Assembly (NCBI GenBank): GCA_000499405.2
Contig: HG738138.1
Location: 8,182,888 to 8,246,887, forward strand
Direction of reading: 5' to 3'
DNA: 64,000 nt
Origin: Onchocerca volvulus
Taxonomy: Eukaryota > Nematoda > Chromadorea > Rhabditida > Onchocercidae
Positions within the stretch are counted from its first letter, which is position 1. Every line of letters starts with the position of its first letter. Positions 1 through 13,264 of this stretch are shown here, piece after piece. The translations under genes and the position numbers were made by a program. The notes beneath the pieces were generated by a model. It had not been told where the DNA came from and made no database searches. It saw nothing but the letters and a program-made list of their open reading frames with translations.

Positions 1-65
1 AAAATAGAAAGAGAATTTGAACACTTTCTCATGTTGTTATCCATCGTTGTATTACTGCATTTTAG

Positions 66-3000
66 GCATTTGCAAGACTTATGGAAAACTTGAATAGCAA
101 CTTGGTAGCAATTGTGATAAAAACCGACGATGAAGATCTAACAATTCGCCTTGTTAACAGATTACGACAGAAAAATATCTTCATTTCTGAACTGATCCAT
201 TCAGAAATTTCCAATTTCGAGCAAATTCTTCGGAATTCCGATAGCCAAATTATATTTGCGCTTTTGTCGAAAAAGGAGGTAATTTTTGCTTGGAATTTTA
301 TACCTGAATTTTATTTTTGTAGATCATAGAATTCTCGAAAAATCTGATTGTGGTACGGAATTTTTTCTATGAAGAAATAACGAGATTAGACTAATTCGAA
401 AAATATTATAAAGCACAATTTTTTACAATAGAGATTTAATGAAGTTTTACGGTATTTTGTTCAATTATTTCAAACCAGCTCTGAAAAATAAAAGCAGTAA
501 TGAAATCTATAGCATCGAGCGACAAAAACAGCATCATACTACAGCTACAAAAAACAAAACTGCTAAGGGGGCTAAATGAAGCCAACTTCAGGATCTCACT
601 TAAGGTTTAAAGTCTTGGCACTATGGATTCAAAATCTTAAATTATGATACCTAGTAGGCCGTGCAGTGGAAAGTAATCAGTAATAGTAATCCTCCTGCTA
701 TTATTTTTATTCTCTCATTATCGTTTCTTTCCAATTTCGCTCTAATGTTTGGTCTGGGATGAACAATGAAACATTGTTCACACTGATTAAATGATGATAC
801 CATATCTCCGCTACTACTCAGACGGATTGGTAATTCCAGGAGAAATATTAGAAATATGTGAATGATCTTTGTAGCTTCTTTTAAGAGAAAAAAAAAACTG
901 TAAAAAACTCCTAGGAGGAAGAATTAGCAAATGATATGATGATTTGAAATATTGAAATGAAGTATTTTCTCCACAAACTTTAGTATTTTCAAAAGCTTGT
1001 CTTTTTGTAGGACTTTCTATAAATCACCGAAAGTTTTTATTTGAATTTTAATTTGAAACGTTTTCAGATTATAAAATTACTTGCTGGAAAAAATTTCGGA
1101 ACTGATAAAATATGGGTTGTAGCTGAATTGGATACGGATGAACAACAGTCTGAAATAGAGCCACCGGAGTTTGTAGTAGATTCAAATATTCAGGTAATCC
1201 TCAGTAACTTCGTAATATTATCGGGATTTTAAGCAGTTGAATTCATCTTTGCGTCAGAATACTGCGATCTATTGTAGATAATATACTTGCGTCAACAGCA
1301 GCGTGATTTGCTGCAGTTCAAGAATTACTTTTTGCGATTGTTAAAAAATAACTACCAGTCGTATTCATTACTCGCTTCGCTCATGCAACAGGTAATCTTG
1401 AAAAAGGTGATCTAATTTCTTAGACTATTTCGACATTTCTCTAACTTGTTGATTTTGTGCAGCTTTTTGTATAATGGAATATGACCGTTTATTTTTTTAA
1501 ATTTTTGCAGGCTTTCCTTCGATCGCTAGGAACTTTCCAAGCTTTTTTAAGACTAAAATTGATCTTTGAATTGTAGATATGCAATTGTACTATATCGAAT
1601 GGAAAAAACGATAATGATTGCTCTAAAATTGATATTCAAAAAATGGCTCTTAGTTACAAGCAGACGTCAACTGCGGAATCTGTAATCAGAGCCGTTTATG
1701 CCTTTACCGCTGTTGCTGCTAGACTGGAAAAAAACCCAATGGCATCAGCACTATGGTGATTTTAATTAAATTTCAGTAAGTTGCTGAAGAAATATGCTGA
1801 AATAGGGATAATATTCCTTTGCCAATCCCCATTTGATGGAAACTTAAGGTTTGAAACAAGTAAACTGACTTTCACAAAAGCCCAGCTGATCAACTTATTG
1901 AAGCCAAACGTAACATATGTAGATGATTAAAGCGGAATAAAAAAAATGGTGCTGCATTTTGGCCACTGAAGAGCAGACAGATCAAAAAACCGACAATCTA
2001 TTTATTAATGAATTAAAGCGAATATTTAACTGCTTACATAGTGATCTTTGGCAGGTAGAATGAAAGCCATGTTTATAATGCAGCACATTACCAAATAACG
2101 GAACAATTTTAAAAAGTAAACTGATAAAATGAAGAATATTGTAGTGTTAAGCCATCTTCGAAATGTACGCAATTAATTATGACCGAATTGGAATCATTGA
2201 TTTATGAATTTGATGCCAATGATCCAGCGGAATTAGTTGGCACAAATCTGCATTTTTATTGGGAGTCGAACACTACATTGATGTCCAATGGAATTGTGAT
2301 TGAAGGAATAGAAATGATTTATAACGAACAGCTAGGTCCAATGAAAGTCAAGGTAATACCCCGTCAACAAAATAACTCAAAAAAAAAAAATTTTTTTTTG
2401 TTGGAAAAACAGCCTTTGATCACGGAGAGATTAAAGCTTTTTTTTTTTGTTGCATAAATTGAGCTAACATAATTGAAAGCAAGATTAGGGGTGGGTATTC
2501 ACTTGTATTATTACACTTCTTTCATAATTTTTGCTTGAAACTTAATTCAGTATTGAATGTTAACCACATTCAAACTAGGGTTTGCGCACGAATTAACATG
2601 AAGTCAAGCAAATTTTAATTCAGATTAAATTTCGAGAAATTATGAAACTTCGATTCCTAGATAAACAGAAGTACGAAAAATTTAGAGTTAAATAACAATA
2701 GAAGCAGAATACTTATGCGCTTCATTATAAATTACATATAAATAAACACAACTGATTAGATCATGGAATATGAACCTGGAATTAAGCCACGATTTGCCAT
2801 GATCAAACCGCAAAGCAAGAAAATTCATTCCACTTGCGCACCTTATCGATCCTATTGCGGCCAATGCACCTGCACGGCAAAAATTGATCAGAAGGTTTGA
2901 TTTTGTCGTTCCAATTGTCAAGACTCATTAAAATTCTCAAAGTTGTCATAATTTAGAAAACAATAAACTTGCTACCTGTGTGTTTTATTATTTATGAAAC

Positions 3001-6000
3001 TTTTCTCACTTTCAACTTCATTATATTTCAGAGATTTTACTTACCAAATCCGCGACCACATCAACTGTATATCATAGGTTTGTTCGATTTCCATGGCGGT
3101 CGTACTTGTCAGTCTTATCGAAATTCAGATATATCTCTTCCGCTCGCTTTTTTCTATACGGTAAAGCACTGCAACATTCTATTAAATTCCTGAGTTTTTC
3201 ATACAAAGAAATCTCCAAAGAAATTTGCAAATCAGATTTCAAGAATGATTTTAAAGATTAAAGATTTGGCGAAAGATAAAAAATTTCAAGAGGATTGATT
3301 CAAAAATTTTCAGTTGGCAACCTTCTCTCAACGCTACTCACAAATAAGTCTACTCCGAAACTTAGACATAGGTACTGTATTAGTCGACTCATGTTCATCT
3401 GGACGAAAAGCTGTAGAAACAGTGGTACTTGCAGAAAATCACTGCTTCACCATCGAACAAGGTCGTCGAAACATTACCATAGTTCCAGGATCCGTTTTTG
3501 GTGAGTTAGCGTCATTCTTATCAACTTCTTTACTGATTTACTTATTTATCACTTCCTCATTTGCTTATCTTATTAGTTTTACTGTATCAAAGTTTTAGTC
3601 GCCAATAAAAGATCTGAGATGCACATTCATTTCAAAATTCAACAGTGTTTCGCTTACTTCAGATTTTTTCGCTTCAGTCACTGCTACTTAATCTGTTTGC
3701 AAGAGTCTCAAATTTGAAAACTGCAGAAATTCTTTCACAAAGTCTAGAAAATTTATAAGATCGATGCGTTAGATTTTTCTAAATTAAATCGAATCAATCC
3801 CATTAAATTTCCTGGAATTTATTAAAATTGTTCAAGTTGTATGTTCATATATGGATGATGACGTAAAACTAGGTTGATAAAGATTGGTTAAACGACAAAA
3901 GGAATAACAGCTTGAACAATTTTAATACATTCCAGGAAATCTGATGGGAGTGATTCGATTTAATTCAGAGAAATATATATATGTATACCTGATTCTCACG
4001 ATAAATTATATATATATATGCATATTTATTTATTTGTTTATTTACTAGTTGGACTTGACCACGCAAAGCGTGGTCAAGTCCAACTAGTCCGAAAGTCCTT
4101 AAATACGCACCTTATCTATATTGAAACGTGGCATATTTGAATGCAAAGTTGTGCCGAAATTTTAAATTAATCGCTAAAGAAATTGAAACGTTGTGCAAAA
4201 ATTAAAAATGCAGAAGGTAGGCGTGGTCAATAAATTCAGTCCCCACACTTACTGACAGATCAAAAAATGGTAGGAATGTCTATATAAAAAACACGTGCCT
4301 ATTCGTTGTATTAAATTTTCGAAGCAATCGGTGAAGAACTTGCAACGCTGTGTAAGGAGCCACAACGAACATTTAGATTTTTATTTACATAAATTTGTTT
4401 ATCATTATTTGTGAAAATTTAGTTTCTAGCTAGTTACTTCTTGACATTTCCTCTTATAAAAAAAACGAGATATTTTAGGATATGCATCAGCTTTGAGTGG
4501 TCGCGTAGGTGGAACATTAAAAGGAATCTTCGTATCCGGAGATAGCTTGCTAGTATCACTGGATGCAGACCATGATACTACATTAGATGCAATCTCCGCC
4601 ATGCCATCAAGAAAGCAAGAAATCTTGGCGCTTCTCAAACTGCTCAAAAAGTTTTCTTGGGAGTACATCTCTATTGTTATTTCCAATCAGGTCAGTTTTT
4701 TCTCTGATTTACATTTTCACAGTTCTGGTGTTAAAAGTAAAAAGGATGGAGGAGAAAAAGAACTTCAGAAAGTTTTGTAACTTTGTTGTCTTTCTGTTTC
4801 TTTTGTATTTCTTTTTTATTCAAAGCTCTACTCTGGACTCCAGAAGACAAGTCGAGGAAATAGTTGTGAGCAATATCAAAATAAAGTAGATAAAATTCAG
4901 AGTTCGAGTTTATAACTGTTTTAACTTTGATACTAGAAAAAAAATTTCATTGTAATAATAGCAAATATCGAGGGCTCACTATACATTTATTCTGTTGAAA
5001 TTAGAAGAAAAGTTTAAAAAATTGCTACATATTTTTACTTTTTAATAAAATTCGTTTTTTTGACTGTGTTCGTCATTTCTCCAAATAGTCGAAAGAAATG
5101 TAAGACCAAATACTTTTCCAAAGTGATCCCAAAGGGCAGGAGAAATTATATCTCAGCAATAGAAAGGTTTTTCACTGAGGTACATGAAGACAAAGATATG
5201 AAAACCAAGCTAGTTAACATTATTAATATCTTTCCGGAAAATAGTTCTTCGGAATAAGAACTATTATACAAGCATATAATATTAATACTTTTTTCAATCC
5301 TAATATAAAGATAAAATTAAGATTTCATCAATTTCTGAAAAACTACGAGTGAAAAATGTCAAAAAGCCATGACTTGTTTTCAGATTAGTTGTACTCCAAT
5401 GAGCGTTATATTCATTTTACAGAAGTTGATGAACTGATTGATATGTTGAATGCAGAAGGAACGAAGAAAAAAATTTGATTGGTAACGTGCTAATCGTGAG
5501 TGCAGAGAAGGATTAAGCTTAATTTTGAATATTTCAGGATGGTTCTTCACTTAGCACTTATCAACAATTTGAAAAACTGGCCACAGAAAATGGCATTTGC
5601 ATAGCTGAAGTTAAAACAGTGAGTGGGGAAGAAGTGGACCCAACGACAACAGCTAATGTTACGATACTTTTCACAACTGCTTTCGATGCCGCTACCTATT
5701 TTACAGCTAAACTCCGTAGAGGTCTTTCCTTTTTCATATTTCACATCGGTTCAAACGGTCCCCATTGGTACAACTGACTAGCATAATTTGCAGTGTCCAA
5801 ATTTTCAATGTTAGACGCATTCGTGCCAAGTTTATTAGATGCGAATCTATGTTTTTGCACTGTTTATGCAAATCATCTGAAGTATTTCATGCAAATTTCA
5901 CTTGATGATGTTTCATCTCTCCAATTTATCAATAAGAAAAGCAACGGTTTTATCCAACGAACTTTAGTTCCTTTTCTTATCATGCGATATCTACTAACGC

Positions 6001-9000
6001 TTGCTTATTTGATGAAAAACAAAGTGCTTCATGATGCTTGTAAGCCGCTGATTTGCAATTAATTAATAAATAACTTCGGACAAACAAATTTCATTTGTAG
6101 AACTCTTTTTAGATGGGCGCGACAAGGGAAAGCAAATGAGTAGGAAAGATTTTCAGCTCGCAAAAATGTTTCGACTGATTTTGAAAATTTTTTGGTTTTC
6201 AAGAAAAAGTTTCGTTTGTTTTACTGAAAATTGAAAATCATTTTAGAATCCTCTTATTCGCATATTCATATAGTCATCGGCGATGCTCATGACTTCTATC
6301 TACATGATCCGTCCAACGTTGCCAGATTTGTGGGCACCATATCTTTGCAACCTAAGGTATGTGATTTTGAATTTGTCAGAACCTAAAAAGAACTTTCATT
6401 TAAATCTGTTACTATTTTATGTTGAATATTAAGATTGTCATCCATACACAATGCTTCCACTTAAAGTACAAGACAAGATTTCTTCGTTTTTTTTTTTTTC
6501 TTTTTAATTGCATAGCTCAACTGCAGGATGTGATACGTGACGAATTTCGTGCTTGGCTAGAAAGTACTACACCACTTAGCTTACCAGAAAGCTGGTATTG
6601 GGAATACGTTGAAAACCAATGGCAGTGCGCTCTATCTGAAGCAAATCGAAATTTTTACGAAGGCAAAATGTGTACTGGTGATGAGTTGCTAGATCTGCCG
6701 AGTCTAGGCATGTGAAGTTCTGACCTCAAAAGCTATTATCTGTATTCTACAGTGAAACATGGATTGATACATTGCTTTAAAACATTTTCTATGTCGGGAA
6801 TTAGTGAAGTCTTTTGCAATACTTCCGACTTAAAAGTTTTCAGAATACCATCAAGACAAATAACCTTTTTCAGAAACAAAAATTCCATTTTTGATTGTAT
6901 TGTTACTGATTTTTAGTTTATGAAAAGTTGTTTTAGGAAGGATGACGAAAAGCGGCTATTTTGCACATGGCTTGGAACGCTTCCTGTTTGCTCTGGATAC
7001 TGTCTATAAGCAATTGTGCCCAGACCAAATTGGCGTTTGCGACGAGTTCTACGTGAAAGGACGCACACAAATTTCAAACATTCTTAAAAAAGCCCATATT
7101 GAGCACGATTTTGTCATCTATGAATTTGTACCAGACGGACAAGGTAGGATAAACTCTTTAAGATTTCCCTACAAGACATTTCAACAATGAATCAGTTATC
7201 GTTAAATTTCTACTTCATTTTCTTGCTTTTTTTATTCTTGGGAGTTTATAACATACAGAGAATAAGGACTGCTTCAGCTTTTTAAATCAGACGCTAACTT
7301 TTCCCAAGCATTATGTTCAGAAAAAAAGAAGATTATCATAAAATTTTTGTCATATAACATCTCATGATTGTGATGCATATAAAGCTTCAGGTTCATATGC
7401 TTACCAAAGCATTGCGAATTATTCAGCTAGAAGCGGCTTCAAATTTTCAGAGCCTTATAAATATTTCAGTGTTTTTAACCATGCATCGGATGAAACGCCA
7501 CAACTAAAGTTTGTTGTGATTCTTCAGTTTCCTTTTCTTTTCAAAATTCAATAATGTGTTGATTATATCAGTCGCAACAAACTGAGCTTTTCATTAATCT
7601 TCAGAGTTTATTATCCTCAAAAAAATCACACTGCAGAATTATGTCACGATGTATTTCACCGTCGTGCCGATGTTTCCTGAATGTAAAATTGACGAAAATG
7701 CCTCCATCTGTGAGTGATCAATCTGGTGCGCTTGTCGGTTCGTACATTCGTCGTGTACCCGCAAATGATGCTTTTCAACAGTTTCAATTTCCATCAGTTA
7801 ATAAAAATTCTTTTTTAAAAACTATTTTCAAAATTTCATTTGGACTAATACTGGAGAAAAAAATGAAGAAAGTTAATATTATGTGTTTAATTTCGCATGC
7901 AGAAAGTCTGTAGCAATTTTTTTGCCGTTGTCTAAATTAAATTAAATTTCAGTGAAATTTACAATAATTTAGATTTTGGATCGATTGACAGCCGGTCAAT
8001 GGCGCCTGCAAACATGGAATTACGCATTAGCTGCAATAATAACTGTAATGTTGATCGGAGCATTAGGAGTACTATTCCTTGCAGTAATCAAACTATACTT
8101 CCGAGTTATCAAGGGAAATCAGTCTTTGGGATTATCATTGCTTGTGGGTGTTATTGTTCTTTATATCACTGGATATGTTTTCATCTTTGAATCAACTGAT
8201 ACTGTTAGTTCTATTGTTATTACCATTTCAGAAATCCAATTTTTATATGCCATGATAGGCTAGTGGTTTCAAATTTATCTACTGCAGATTTGTCGACTTC
8301 GAATTGTACTACATCCAATGGGCTATTCATTTTGTTTCGGATTGATGATCGTTAAAGCAACACAACTGAAAAATGCTGAATCATTGGGATTTTCTAGTGC
8401 TGTTCATATTAGTTATTGGAATTACTGGCTTCTACTATTGTTCATAATGGGCGTTCAAATTGCGTTTTGTTCAAAGTATGGGTAGATTTTTGAGGAATCT
8501 TTAAATTACAAGCAATATTGCAAAGAACGATCGAAACAAGTGATTTCTTGAGAAAATTAGTTTAAAAATCGATCTATGCGATATTTCGGATTTTGAATGA
8601 TTATTTGTTATGCTATCTGTTTTAGGTGGCTGACAGAAGAATTTGCATCAGTAGTAGTATTAGATGACGGACAACCACGCTTAGCTTGCAAATATGGTAA
8701 TGAAGAATTCCTGCTGTCACAGGCTTATGTGATTATGCTTCTACTCTTGGCGCTTTGTCTTAATAGTACCAATAAAAACAACAAACACAATCACAAAGTA
8801 AATGTTTGAAACAATTTGTTGCGATTTCCAGAAGCCAATTAAAGATGATCCCAATAAATTCTGGTTTTCTGATGTATTTAAAAATATTAGCTTTGAAAAA
8901 TTTTATAGGAAACAAAATGGCTCTTCATATCATCACTAAGTTGTACTATTTTGTGGATTATTTGGACAATGGTTTATGTTCTAATTCCACCGCCATATAA

Positions 9001-9737
9001 GGTTTTTTTTTACAGATATGCTAATCAATATTTGATTTTTTCATTATGCTTTCTGCTTTTTTGAAAGACAAATTTTGTTTTTATATCATCACTGAATTGA
9101 AAGTCACTATGCAGGATACGATTATTGTCCTTGAGCTACTTTTATGCGCATCCGTTTTACTTGGATTTATTTTCGGTCCAAAGATTTATATAATGTTCTC
9201 ATATGAACCAGTAGTTATCGAAATGCATCCACAACATGCTATGAAAGATTTTGTCTGCGAAAACGATTTGCTTGAAAAAGGTAGGATTTCAGTCGAATTA
9301 TTGCAAAGTTGAGAAACAGAGATAGAGAAAATGAAGACAAATATCACGCAGACTTTTTAGAATCAAGGATTAAGTAATTAATTTTATTCGTATCCATCAA
9401 TCATAACAGAAAAATGAGCGATCTTAAGGCCACTAATAAAAAAGTTTCCGAGGAAATTCTCCGGAAAGTTCAAGTAAAGAGTAGGCATCAAAAATTTGGG
9501 AAATTAATGCTTGCAATTATAGAAGAAAACGTGGAACGAATCTCTTCGTCATTGAATAGTTTGGAATCACGCAAAACTCATACTCATTCAACTTGTAGTA
9601 TTGCAAACTGTAAAAATTCACCAACGTGCATGAGGGCCGATTGTAGCGATGATGGCCAGGTGCTTCTGAAATTTCTTAAAGAAATAAAAGAACAGAACCA
9701 ATCACATAGGTCGCATTGCATTCGCAATTGCGATTAA
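66..9737 (+). CDS. Class C G-protein-coupled receptor with tandem ligand-binding domains (5' end outside window)
   Basis: Predicted cell-surface receptor of the metabotropic-glutamate/GABA-B class. Exons by splice signal and phase: 66-278, 323-352, 1068-1193, 1299-1391, 1577-1755, 2145-2352, 2760-2894, 3032-3160, 3314-3500, 4479-4690, 5538-5721, 6247-6356, 6527-6711, 6941-7143, 7391-7508, 7637-7796, 7973-8203, 8288-8475, 8626-8797, 8909-9001, 9115-9280; the tail 9410-9737 is uncertain. Exons up to 2894 resemble lobe 2 of one periplasmic-binding-protein-type domain, ending in a Cys-rich stretch (YCGQCTC). Exons 3032-7508 encode a second, complete domain that starts LYIIGLFDFHGG and includes LDIGTVLVDSCSS. 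Few cysteines separate it from TM1, so the mGlu cysteine-rich domain seems absent, as in GABA-B receptors. Seven hydrophobic helices follow, with CRLR...MGYSFCFG at TM3 and TM6/TM7 in the exons 8909-9001 and 9115-9280. The ligand is unknown. The class call is firm; the subfamily is not. Confidence 0.85.
3776..3973. mobile_element. MITE-like foldback element in receptor intron
   Basis: Bases 3776-3840 and 3907-3973 are imperfect inverted copies of about 65 bp. They share runs such as AATTAAATCGAATCA, TTTCCTGGAAT and TATTAAAATTGTTCAAG, with a few mismatches and a 2-base length difference. The 66-base centre has no open frame. It lies in the intron 3501-4478. The size and layout fit a non-autonomous DNA element; no transposase or clear target duplication is visible. 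Confidence 0.6.
4044..4088. repeat. Perfect 21-bp inverted repeat with AAA loop
   Basis: Bases 4044-4064 are the exact reverse complement of 4068-4088, separated by AAA. The arm begins ACTAGTTGG and ends GACCACGC. The phrase GCGTGGTCAA recurs at about 4222, so this may be one end of a larger element covering about 4044-4330. It sits in the same intron as the element at 3776-3973. Confidence 0.75.
5060..5478 (+). other. Possible nested small coding unit inside receptor intron
   Basis: The receptor intron 4691-5537 carries an open frame at about 5060-5257 reading a basic segment (KGRRNYISAIERFF), then EVHEDKDMKTKLV. A GT at 5244 and an AG at 5421-5422 can join it in phase to a second short frame ending TKKKI-stop at 5476-5478, giving FPENKVDELIDMLNAEG across the junction. 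The receptor does not need these exons: 4690 joins 5538 in phase and makes family sense. The piece could be a nested gene, an alternative exon, or chance. No ATG start is seen and the family is not recognised. Confidence 0.2.
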
Positions 9738-12700
9738 TTTTTAATCTCAAATTCAGAATTTTTGTTCCTCTCACTTTTCATGTTCACATAAAAATTTAGT
9801 CGTGGAAATCTTTAGGTCCCAATATTTCGTACTGTCATGCGGAAGAAAAATCATTTGGGACGTTCGCTTTCTGCTGAAAAACAAAACTTCGGTCGAATAA
9901 TTCAACAGACAGCGATGCCAACCAAAATTCTTCCCAATGATGGAAAAAAGGAAATGGAGACAGATAGATGCAATATACAAAAAGCTGTACCCAATTTTAT
10001 AACACAAGACAGTTAGTAAGCCTTATGATTTCGGTTGCACCCGGAATCCAGAGCACTTCCATGAATCCAATCTATGAAAGGCTGAACATTGGGGACATTT
10101 TGTAACTTTTCCTAAAGTAGTGTCTTATAGAAAATTTTTTGAGACAAGTTGTTTTATTGAAATACGAATAAAATTTCATCTCTCGGAATGTTTAAGTGCC
10201 TTTATGACATAATTTTTTTTTCACTTTATGACAAGTTCGTGAGCTTTAGAAATGTATGGAAACTATAGAAAGAAACATTCTTTCATATTTCAGGACGTTA
10301 AAGTAGTTAAACGAGCAAAAGAACTGTTCATTTTCAGAAATTTTACGACTAGCAATTTTAAGAAGTGTTATTCGTAACTGCAATTGTTTTTTCTATACTT
10401 TAATTAATAGTTCTAATGGCAATATCACAATGGTTTTATTAGAGTTTGTCTATAATGCTGAAATATTGTTATTGTGGTTTGCAAAATTTATAACTATTTA
10501 CTATATGTTTGTTTACCGTCCAGCTTTGCCTGTATATTTTTGAGACAAAAATTTCTTTCATAGGTGCTTGTTTATTTTAAATACTACTGCTCACTTATAT
10601 GGATGAAAAGTATACAAAATTCACATACATGATGCGCAAAACTTTAATATCTTTAAAAGGATTTGAAAATAAAAAAAGATTCATGAGTGTAGCTTGGCAG
10701 AAAATATATCGTTCATTGAATTTTCTATCTTTCACTTGACTTTCCACTGCCCACTGTTTACTAAACCACATGTTCTTATTCCTCGTGTTAAAGATATAAC
10801 TGATGTATTTTAGTAAATTAACTCTCCAGATAATCTTCTGACGTTGATATTCAAGCAATATAATACTGAGGAAAAGGAATCGTCTTGTCCACTGATTTCA
10901 TCCTTTCAAATCATATTGAGATAATTGGATTAATCTTAACACTAATTTGAAGAATTCAGATTATCGTTGATAATGAACTCCATCAACGGTGTACACCGTT
11001 TGATTTGTTGGAATGTAAGTAATAAAACTAGTATAAAAATCTAATTAATTAGTTTAGAATACTTTTAATAAATAGTCGGACGGAACTGTAAAAAATTCTT
11101 AAACTACCCAAATTATCAAAAGTCTTTGCCATAATATTTTGAAATTTCTGAATAGCTGATTTCAATATTTTGAAGCCGTGTGCAATTGATTAGTAGAGTA
11201 TGGCAACTGCACTATAATACTTCGCTGAATTTTTATTTAAATTTTTTTTGGGAATTTGAACATTGTTTTTTGAAATTGAAATGAGTTGTGGGAATGAGTA
11301 GATTCATTTTCCAGTACTCGACCGAGTAGAAAAAGTGAATGCAGAAAACAACTGAAATATTATGAGGACCAGAAAAGTTTATAAAATTATCTATAGAAAA
11401 AGATTATTGGATGTTTTTTATTTCTACTCACAAACAGTTATTTTTCATTAAAAAAAAAAACCACGAATTTTGCAAAAAAATTTTACAAAACCTAATCGAA
11501 AGCGTTAGGCAAGCAAAAAGAACTGAAAATACATGACAATCATTAACTATGATGGACTTTTTATGATGATACCACTATACTCTCAGACAAAGATTTAGGA
11601 ATTGTAATTTATGGGAAATTGAAATGAAACTCACTATAGTTTATGATAAGGTGAGATAAATTAACAAATAGTAGTTTTCTAATTTATTTTATTTCGGACT
11701 TTGTTTTTGAACCAGTCTTTCAATTTCCATATTGGCATGCAGCTTATCTATATGATTTGTTTCATATTTCATTTACATTTTGAAAGGTTTAAATGAATGA
11801 AAAGAAGAAAGGGTTTTTCGAATCCCTGTAGAAATTTCTTCAAAAACCAGTGCAAGTTTACGTAAATCCGAAAACTCATAAAAACAACAATTTTGGTTAC
11901 CATCTGTGTTTAGTATCCCAGCTCATATAAGATAAAAAATGCATAAATTTTAAGTAAATTTTAATTTCACTCATTATTTCCGGGTCTTTAAATGTGGATA
12001 GCTATAAACAGAAATTTCGAAAATGATAACAAAAAAAAAAAAAAAAAACCAAAATGGCCAATAGCCATTAAATCCTGCATCTGAAGAAGATCATTATCAT
12101 ATTCAAAAAGAAAAGCCAAAACATTTTCGGAAATTTTCCAGATTTTAGAAAAAATAAAAAATAATAATACTGGAAATGAAAACTCTTACAAGATTCCACA
12201 AATTCTTATCCACATAGGTGTAATTTTCGAAAACGTATTCTTTTTTTACGCCCATTTTTTGTAGCAAGCGCGTTATCACCTTTTTTATCTTGGCAAAAGA
12301 AATAATTTTCAAAATTATCAAAGTTAATTTGACTCGAAGTGAAACAACATGTTTAGTTTAACAAGTCTACCAAAAATAATTTACTACAACTCAAAAATGT
12401 CCTGGGTTTCCTTAACGAGTCCGGTAAATATAGCTCCACCTCTATCATTCCTTGCAATCGACTACGCATGCTGCAATAATTCCCTTGTAATGCAAAAAAA
12501 AAAAAAAAAATCATACTTTTCATAATAATTCTGAATATTGGTAACAAAATATGCATAATCTTGCAAACATTTTGGGTAATGAAGGAAAAGAAACTTAGTT
12601 CATTACGTGCAGAAGGAAACTATTAATTCTAATACAAACGGAGAGCAGGAAGGAATCTTATCAATGAATGCTTAATGTACTGAACAAATTAAGTGAAGTG

Positions 12701-13264
12701 AGGATTTCTTTTTTTCGGTATTGAAACAAATAAGAATTTTTGTTTATGATAAATATTTCACGGAAACAGCGAATTATAGCAATTCTTAAGAAATAATTAT
12801 CAATACAAGTTGATGGATGATGTTGATTCTATCATTTAGGCCTGTCGTGCGATGCCTAATGCGCCTGGAACAGCCAAGCTGACATCGATTTAAAATTGCG
12901 ATGACTATTCTTTTTACTTCTTGCAGTATATAAACATCATTCGGATAATCTTAATAAATTTTAATATCGGAGCTCTAACTTTTCTTCATAGGCATAAAAA
13001 AGCAATAAAGAAGAGAAGCAGATAAAATGTTGCACATTGATTGTGTCAAAAAACCAAGCCAAACCTATTCTTGTATTGGGGACTGTTCGTTTATCGTCGA
13101 ATTTTGCGATTTAATTTCTGTTTTGATCACATTTGGTATCATTTTGATTGGAATCGTCCTCGCCCCACCATCATCCTAAAGATTCACACTAAGTCACACA
13201 CAACTTCTATGAACGATTTCTAGCGGATATGATTAAGATGCATTATAAATGATTTTTTATTAAA
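9738..13264. other. Intergenic region between convergent receptor and hsp-25 genes
   Basis: About 3.5 kb of AT-rich DNA with homopolymer runs (for example A-runs near 11450, 12030 and 12490). Open frames here are short, lack family resemblance and have no coherent splice sites. A short GC-richer patch at 12840-12890 is unexplained. AATAAA near 10168 could serve the receptor transcript. Confidence 0.6.
13256..13261 (-). terminator. Poly(A) signal of hsp-25
   Basis: AATAAA on the minus strand (TTTATT on plus), three bases after the hsp-25 stop codon at 13265-13267. If used, the 3' UTR is only about 15-25 bases long. Confidence 0.5.

Noticed and set aside
1511..1576. Open frame after a TTTTTGCAG acceptor (AFLRSLGTFQAF) in the receptor gene
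   Set aside because: It has no usable GT donor. Exon 1299-1391 joins 1577 directly in phase, giving the expected family sequence.
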